Source of the DNA: Pseudomonas fluorescens | GTDB taxonomy: Bacteria > Pseudomonadota > Gammaproteobacteria > Pseudomonadales > Pseudomonadaceae | Assembly: GCF_902497625.1 (NCBI RefSeq) | Contig: NZ_CABVGX010000044.1 | Location: 1-48,771, forward strand | DNA: 48,771 bases | Direction of reading: 5' to 3' | Position numbers and translations under genes: made by a program | The notes under the pieces: generated by a model | Told to the model about the DNA's origin: nothing | Database searches by the model: none | What the model saw: only the letters and a program-made list of their open reading frames with translations | Part shown: one piece after another, positions 43,846-48,771 of the stretch | Layout: every line of letters begins with the position of its first letter | Numbering within the stretch: position 1 is the stretch's first letter

Positions 43846-46314
43846 ATGTCAGCAATTCACGAGTTGAAACCTCTGTTCAAAGCCTTGGTCATTTCTCGCA
43901 GCCTGCGCCCGCGTCACGCGCTGGCCGGGTTGGGCATGGCCTGTCTGGTGCCGTTCAGTGCGCAAGTTTTCGCGGCAGATTTCGCGATCGACATTCCCGC
44001 TCAGCCATTGCCTCAGGCATTGCAGACATTCGGCGTGCAAACCAATCAGCAGGTGATCTATAACGCCAGCGATATGGCTGACCTGCGCAGCACTCGTGTC
44101 AGCGGCAAGATGAGCGCCGAAGCCGCCATTGCGCAGTTGCTCGGCGGTACTGGGGTGCGCTACAGCTTTGAGGGTAATACGCTGATGCTGGTGCGCGGCA
44201 GTTCGGCTGAGGGCCTGGAACTGGGCGCTACCACCATCAGCGGGCAGCGCGTCGATGCAACCACTGATGGCTCCAACTCGTACACTTCAAATGCGGTGAC
44301 CATCGGCAAGGGCACCCATACGCTCAAGGAAATCCCGCAGTCGGTCACGGTGATCACTCGCAAACAACTGGACGATCAGGACATTGTCGACCTCAAGGAC
44401 GCGGCAAATAAAACCACCGGCCTGGTCGGCGCCCAAGGTGTCGGCCGCGGCTTGATCCTGTCCTCGCGCGGTTTCCAGATCGATGACTGGCAATACGACG
44501 GCGTGCCGATCCCGCGTAACACTTATGCGCTGGGTAACTGGGCCACGCAGGACCTGATTTTCTTCGATCGCATGGAAGTGCTGCGTGGCGCATCCGGCCT
44601 GCTGCAAGGCACTGGCAGCCCCGGCGGCGCGGTCAACCTGGTGCGAAAACGCGCCGGCGCCGCACCGAAAGTCACCGTGACAGGCAAGGCCGGGTCTTGG
44701 GACCACTATGGTCTGCAGGTGGACGCTGGCGGTCCGCTGAACCAGGAGGGCACTGTGCGCGGACGCTTTTTGGCTGACCAGGACGACAGTCACTCATTCG
44801 TCGATTCCGAATGGTACAAAACCACCTCACTGTACGGTGCGCTGGACTTCGACCTGAGCGAAGCCACGACGCTGGGCCTGGCGGTGAGCCACTCCGACGG
44901 CCGATCCCGCGCGAATGTCCGCGGCTTCCCGCGCTACTCCGACAGCAAACCCATTGACCTGCCACGCAAGACCTACACCGGAGCCAAGTGGAACCATACG
45001 GACATCGATGTCACCACGCTCTACGCCGATCTGGAACACCGTTTCAACGACGATTGGGCAATGAAGGTCGGCGCGGTACGCATGACCGAAACTAACAAGT
45101 CGAAGAACCAGCGCGTTCAGGGTGCCATCAGCCCGACGGGCACCGGTGTGCAATACGCTGACTTCCTGACGGACCTGGACTCAACCAAGGTCGCGCTGGA
45201 TATGAACGTCACCGGCAAGTTCGAAGCGTTGTCCATGCAGCAGGAAGTCATGTTCGGCGGCAACTATTCCAAGCTGACCACCGATGACAGATACGCTCGA
45301 ACGTTCAACAACAGCTCTGACAATATTTTCGACATCAATCACGACCGTCCAGACATCAGTTACGATGGTTTGCTCAACAGCCCCGGTGGCCGCGGTTTTC
45401 CAAGCGAATATGACGTCCGCCAGAAAGGTCTCTACGGCAGCTGGCGGGTCAAGCCGGTCGACGACCTGACGCTGGTAGCCGGCGCGCGGGTCAGCTGGTA
45501 CGACTACAGCTACAAGTCGTGGACCGAGACCGCAACCAGCCTAACGGCCGAGCCTGACAGCACTACTAACGAAACCGGTGAAGTCACGCCTTATGCCGGC
45601 GTCATCTATGACCTGAGCCGTGAATGGGCTGTCTACGCAAGCTACACCGACGTGTTCATCCCGCAGACAGAGCGCAGTGCAGACGGCTCGGTTCTTGAAC
45701 CGATTATCGGCAGCAACTATGAGATAGGCCTCAAGGGCGAATTGATGGATGGCCGGGTCAACACCTCCCTGGCATTGTTCCGCTACGACCAGGAAAACCG
45801 TTCGATCACCGATGTGGGTGCAGTAGATTGCGAGAACGGCAATTGCTCGCAAGCGTCGGGCAAAGTGCGCAGCCAGGGTCTGGATGCGGAGATCAGTGGT
45901 GAGGTAATCGACAATCTGCAGCTGTTTGCAGGCTACACCTACAACACCACTAAATACATCGATGACCCGGATAACGAAGGCAAGATTTTCAGCTGGTGGA
46001 CGCCGAAACACATGCTGCGTGTATGGGGCAACTATCAGTTCAGCGGCGACTGGGATCGCGTGAGCACTGGCCTGGGCTTTACTGCGCAGACGCATACGGT
46101 GGGTTTCGACCACTCTGTGAATGTGCCGGGCTATACGGTTTGGAATGCCCGTGTCGGTTATCAGCTGACCTCGGAGATCGAGCTGGCGATGAATGCCAAC
46201 AACCTGTTTGACAAGGGTTATTTCACGCCGGCTTACAACCAGATTAATGGCAACAACAACTATGGTGATCCGCGTAATGTGATGTTCAGTGTGAAATATA
46301 CGCCTGAGTTCTGA
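43846..46314 (+). CDS. fpvA: FpvA-like TonB-dependent ferrisiderophore receptor with signalling domain
   Basis: An 822-residue outer-membrane receptor. The start at ATG 43846 behind 'AGAGAG' gives a normal signal peptide ending in 'QVFA' near residue 43; the in-frame start at 43744 only adds an unlikely leader. Next is an STN secretin/TonB short N-terminal domain (about 45-120, 'FDIPAQPLPQALQTFGVQ'-type), which in FpvA relays the ligand signal to an anti-sigma factor. The plug begins with 'IPQSVTVITRKQLDDQ' near 165 and 'RMEVLRGASGLLQGTGSPGGAVNLVRKR'. The beta-barrel includes 'AVYASYTDVFIPQ' and 'NYEIGLKGELMDGRVNTSLALFRYDQENR', and ends 'GDPRNVMFSVKYTPEF' with the terminal Phe needed for barrel assembly. 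Its place directly behind the NRPS operon implies that it imports the ferric form of their product. No adjacent sigma/anti-sigma pair is seen. Confidence 0.92.
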   Translation: MSAIHELKPLFKALVISRSLRPRHALAGLGMACLVPFSAQVFAADFAIDIPAQPLPQALQTFGVQTNQQVIYNASDMADLRSTRVSGKMSAEAAIAQLLGGTGVRYSFEGNTLMLVRGSSAEGLELGATTISGQRVDATTDGSNSYTSNAVTIGKGTHTLKEIPQSVTVITRKQLDDQDIVDLKDAANKTTGLVGAQGVGRGLILSSRGFQIDDWQYDGVPIPRNTYALGNWATQDLIFFDRMEVLRGASGLLQGTGSPGGAVNLVRKRAGAAPKVTVTGKAGSWDHYGLQVDAGGPLNQEGTVRGRFLADQDDSHSFVDSEWYKTTSLYGALDFDLSEATTLGLAVSHSDGRSRANVRGFPRYSDSKPIDLPRKTYTGAKWNHTDIDVTTLYADLEHRFNDDWAMKVGAVRMTETNKSKNQRVQGAISPTGTGVQYADFLTDLDSTKVALDMNVTGKFEALSMQQEVMFGGNYSKLTTDDRYARTFNNSSDNIFDINHDRPDISYDGLLNSPGGRGFPSEYDVRQKGLYGSWRVKPVDDLTLVAGARVSWYDYSYKSWTETATSLTAEPDSTTNETGEVTPYAGVIYDLSREWAVYASYTDVFIPQTERSADGSVLEPIIGSNYEIGLKGELMDGRVNTSLALFRYDQENRSITDVGAVDCENGNCSQASGKVRSQGLDAEISGEVIDNLQLFAGYTYNTTKYIDDPDNEGKIFSWWTPKHMLRVWGNYQFSGDWDRVSTGLGFTAQTHTVGFDHSVNVPGYTVWNARVGYQLTSEIELAMNANNLFDKGYFTPAYNQINGNNNYGDPRNVMFSVKYTPEF

Positions 46315-46332
46315 TTCCTACTCTTAGATTAG

Positions 46333-46369
46333 AAAGCCCGATCCGCGATTTTGCGGGTTGGGCTTTTTG
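46333..46369 (+). terminator. Rho-independent terminator after the receptor gene
   Basis: A 12-bp stem (46335-46346 with 46353-46364, two G-U pairs), a 6-nt A+T-rich loop and a short T run. Confidence 0.8.
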
Positions 46370-46686
46370 TTGGGTGCTGGGTTATTGGCGGGGTTGTTGT
46401 GATTGGGTTTTTATCCATTATTTGGGTGATGGCTGATATTGGTTTCGCCCTTACGGCGAGTCACTTGGAAGAGCGCCAAGTGACCAAGCGCCTGCGCCCC
46501 TGACGTACGGTGGCTCGCTAGTGCTCGCCATACCCTCGCTCCGGTCCTGCTCCGTGGGCCCGCTGCCATCGGCCATCCATGGCCGGGGGCAGCTAACCCG
46601 GCATCCTTGCCGGGTTGCCCACTGCGCAGAACCTGCGCTCGGCCTGCCGACGGGGCAGATCAAGATCAAAAGCCGGATCAAGATCT

Positions 46687-46716
46687 AAAGCAAAGCAAAG
46701 CAAAGCAAAGCAAAGC
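46687..46716. repeat. Six tandem copies of AAAGC
   Basis: A pentanucleotide microsatellite of six perfect units inside the inverted-repeat element. It lies outside any gene, so phase variation of a protein is not expected. Confidence 0.95.
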
Positions 46717-46766
46717 AGCTCCCAGATTCGTCTGCTAGACCCATTCAACCCGACGCGCCACAGAAC

Positions 46767-46947
46767 GTGTAGCAGCTGGCGCAGCCTGCGTCCGGCAGCA
46801 CAGCAGTCGTCGTGGTTGTCGTTGTTTTCGTCGTCGTCGTCATCGATCCCGAGCATGCGTTTATCTATCAAACCGCGCCGCCTGATTTTACGACTGCTCC
46901 GTCCGATCGCGGCCCGAGCCGGACGCAGGCTGCGCCAGCTGCTACAC
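46767..46947. repeat. Nested perfect 29-bp inverted repeat
   Basis: Arms 46767-46795 and 46919-46947 are perfect reverse complements carrying 'GTAGCAGCTGGCGCAGCCTG'. This recalls the second REP family of the P. fluorescens group (core GCAGCTG.CGCAGC.TGCG). The 123 bp between include low-complexity GTC/GTT runs at about 46808-46845. Confidence 0.9.
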
Positions 46948-47214
46948 GGATTTGTGTGGGGGCGGAATACCGTGAGCCAGGTCGGTTACCAGGCCGCCTC
47001 GGCGGCTGTGGCTGTTAGCGCACCGTCGGGAGCGAAGGCATGGCGAGCCTAAGCGAGCCACCGGACGTCAGGGGCAAGAGCACTTGGTTACTTGGTGTCG
47101 GGCCGCGCAGGCTTCTCCAAGTGACTCGCCGTAAGGGCGAAACCAATACTGGCCATCACCAAAAAAACGGATATACACCCCAATCGCCACAGTGAGCACC
47201 GCGCAGAAAAGAGA

Positions 47215-48771
47215 TCAACGATCAACCCCCAAAAACACCTCCACCACCGACCCAATCAACCCCTCATCAAAAATCATGCTGCGATGCGGTTCCGGCGAAT
47301 ACAGCGAGCAATTCAACGCTCCCGACCGGCTACAACGCGTGATCAATGCCTCGGCAAAAGCCAACTCCTGCGCAGTCTTCTCCGGCACCGCCCACCAACA
47401 GCTCGGCTTAACGTCGACAGGCTTGAACGTAAAGGCGTCGAACGCCTCGACCAACCGCTCATGCACCGAAAATGCCTGGGCATTCATGACCTCGGTTTTA
47501 ATGTTCTGCACAGTCGTCAACAACTCACCCTGGCCAGGCTCAACCAACCCCGCCGCCCAGTCATAAAACTGCTTCACCGAACCGTGAGGCGAGTCTCGCA
47601 GCCAGGCAGCCGTGCGCTCAGTGAGGGTGGGAAACAGCAGGTCAAAATAGCCAATAGCGTCGCGTAATTCTTCCGACGCATCACTGCCTGGCTGCTCGCC
47701 GTGCAGGTGTCGATGGCGTGGCAGTCCGCCCGGGTACAGCTGCTCCGGCACGGTACTGTCCACCAGGCCCAGAAATGCCACCTGATGCCCCAGGCCTTCG
47801 AGAATGGCGGCAATGTCCAGCGCGATCGGGCCGCCCAGTGACCAGCCCAGCAAATGGTAAGGCCCCTGCGGTTGCGCCTTGATGATTTCGCGGCTGTAGT
47901 CGGCAATCATCGCGTCCCAGGTTTGCCCATCGTTCTGTTGCTGATTGAACCCGCGATGCATCACGCCATACACCGATGCCTGGCCCTGAAGTTTTTTCGC
48001 CAATGGCTGATAGCAGAACACAATGCCGCCGCTGGGGTGTACGCAAAACAGGTTAGGCGCAGTCGCCGGTGCGGTATTCAGACGGACCACGCACTGGCTC
48101 TGTTCGCGATGCTTGCGCGAGATAAACGAGGCCAACGCACCAATGCTCGGATGGGCCAGCAGTTCTTGCAGACGCAGTTCGATATTCAGCCGGGCCTTGA
48201 GGGTGGAAATGAACTGGATGGCCAGAATCGAGTGCCCGCCCAGTTCGAAGAAATTATCGCTAACGCCCACCCGCTCGATCCCCAGCGCCTGCTGCCAGAG
48301 TTCGGCCAGCGCCTGCTCCAGCGCAGTGGTCGGCGCCACATACGTTTGCCGCCACAGGCTCGCGTCCGGCGTCGGCAATTGCTGGCGGTCGAGTTTGCCG
48401 TTGGCATTGAGCGGAAAGTGCTCGAGGAACAGCAGATGGGCCGGCACCATGTAGTCCGGCAACCGTGACCTGAGGTCGCTCAACAAGTGCTCGCGCAGTT
48501 CGGCGGTCGCCGGTTCGCGCGGGATCACGTAGCCAACCAGTTGCAGCCCGCTCGGCCCTTCATGGGTCAGTATCGCGCAGTCCTGCACCGCCGGCAGGGC
48601 TTGCAGACGCGCCTGGATTTCTCCCGGCTCGATGCGGAAACCGCGAATTTTTACCTGATGGTCGATGCGTCCGGCGTATTCAAGACTCCCGTCGGCGCCA
48701 TAGCGGGCCAGGTCGCCGGTGCGATACAGACGCCCGCCCGGTTGCCGGGCGTACAGGTCGGGAATGAAGCG
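47215..48771 (-). CDS. NRPS 3' end: A(partial)-T-TE, truncated by the window edge
   Basis: The last 518 codons of an NRPS gene that continues beyond position 48771. It opens inside an A domain (LYRTGDLARY, then GRIDHQVKIRGFRIEPGEI, and NANGKLDR), so the specificity pocket is outside the window. A carrier domain follows (NFFELGGHSILAIQF), then a type I thioesterase of about 250 residues with the nucleophile Ser in 'LLGWSLGGPIALDIA' and 'FCVHPSGGIVFCYQPLA' at its start. This is therefore the chain-releasing end of an assembly line, by hydrolysis or cyclisation. The gene is convergent with the receptor gene and separated from it by the inverted-repeat element. Since NRPS1-3 have no TE, it may be the last enzyme of the same siderophore; another peptide is equally possible until the rest is seen. 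Confidence 0.92.
   Translation of the reverse strand, partial: RFIPDLYARQPGGRLYRTGDLARYGADGSLEYAGRIDHQVKIRGFRIEPGEIQARLQALPAVQDCAILTHEGPSGLQLVGYVIPREPATAELREHLLSDLRSRLPDYMVPAHLLFLEHFPLNANGKLDRQQLPTPDASLWRQTYVAPTTALEQALAELWQQALGIERVGVSDNFFELGGHSILAIQFISTLKARLNIELRLQELLAHPSIGALASFISRKHREQSQCVVRLNTAPATAPNLFCVHPSGGIVFCYQPLAKKLQGQASVYGVMHRGFNQQQNDGQTWDAMIADYSREIIKAQPQGPYHLLGWSLGGPIALDIAAILEGLGHQVAFLGLVDSTVPEQLYPGGLPRHRHLHGEQPGSDASEELRDAIGYFDLLFPTLTERTAAWLRDSPHGSVKQFYDWAAGLVEPGQGELLTTVQNIKTEVMNAQAFSVHERLVEAFDAFTFKPVDVKPSCWWAVPEKTAQELAFAEALITRCSRSGALNCSLYSPEPHRSMIFDEGLIGSVVEVFLGVDR

Larger units (their letters stand above)
46425..47160. repeat. 736-bp imperfect inverted-repeat element, non-coding
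   Basis: The 44-bp ends (46425-46468 and 47117-47160) are reverse complements at 41 positions. Similarity continues inward with gaps: a 'GCCCCTGACGT' / 'GGTGGCTCGCT' / 'GCTCGCCAT' series is present on both arms, for about 120 bp in all. The interior has no credible gene. Such intergenic, palindromic material is common in P. fluorescens genomes. It may be a non-autonomous mobile element or an expanded REP cluster; no transposase is present and no target-site duplication was recognised. Confidence 0.75.

Noticed and set aside
46615..47052. A 145-codon ORF in the region after the receptor
   Set aside because: It is translated from the microsatellite and palindromes of the inverted-repeat element and gives low-complexity sequence.

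Overview
The window is a chromosomal segment of a fluorescent Pseudomonas, most likely of the P. fluorescens/P. koreensis group. The support is a Pseudomonas-type 23S/5S rRNA sequence, REP palindromes of the fluorescens type, high G+C coding with Pseudomonas-like neighbours, and a pyoverdine-type siderophore locus. No database search was possible, so names rest on recognised motifs and remembered family sequences.

Layout. (1) Positions 1-3850 hold the 3' part of a 23S rRNA gene followed by five tandem 5S rRNA genes, each with its own hairpin terminator; this number is very unusual. (2) Positions 4040-13260 hold accessory and metabolic genes: a secreted LprI/DUF1311 protein, an AHSA1/SRPBCC protein, a divergent pair of DJ-1 superfamily genes (an isonitrile hydratase-like enzyme and a GlxA/AraC regulator), an alpha/beta hydrolase, a GH15 glycosidase coupled to a glucose-1-dehydrogenase-like SDR, an MFS transporter, and an SCP2-JmjC cupin oxygenase. 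(3) Positions 13300-46370 hold the siderophore locus: a type II thioesterase, three overlapping NRPS genes of 4115, 4522 and 1078 aa, a strong terminator, and an FpvA-like TonB-dependent receptor with a signalling domain. Fur-box-like and PvdS-like promoter motifs lie in front of these units. (4) Positions 46370-47214 hold no gene but a 736-bp imperfect inverted-repeat element with a nested perfect palindrome and a pentanucleotide tandem repeat. (5) On the minus strand, from the right edge to 47215, is the 3' end (A-T-TE) of another NRPS gene.

How the genes work together. Reading the adenylation pockets in gene order predicts D-Ser, a D-basic residue (ornithine type), Ala or Gly, Gly, D-allo-Thr, a Lys-like residue, then Asp. 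The Asp module is split between two proteins. NRPS2 ends with a complete condensation domain fused to a TauD/SyrP-like Fe(II)/2-oxoglutarate hydroxylase. NRPS3 begins with a condensation-like domain that has lost the HHxxxDG motif, followed by an Asp-specific A domain and a carrier. This fits beta-hydroxylation of carrier-bound Asp to make an iron-chelating beta-hydroxyaspartate, with the degenerate domain acting as a docking (interface) domain. None of the three NRPSs has a terminal thioesterase, so the chain must pass to another enzyme; the convergent NRPS at the right edge, which does end in a TE, is the obvious candidate. The split hydroxylating module, the missing TE and the 5S array are the points most worth checking.
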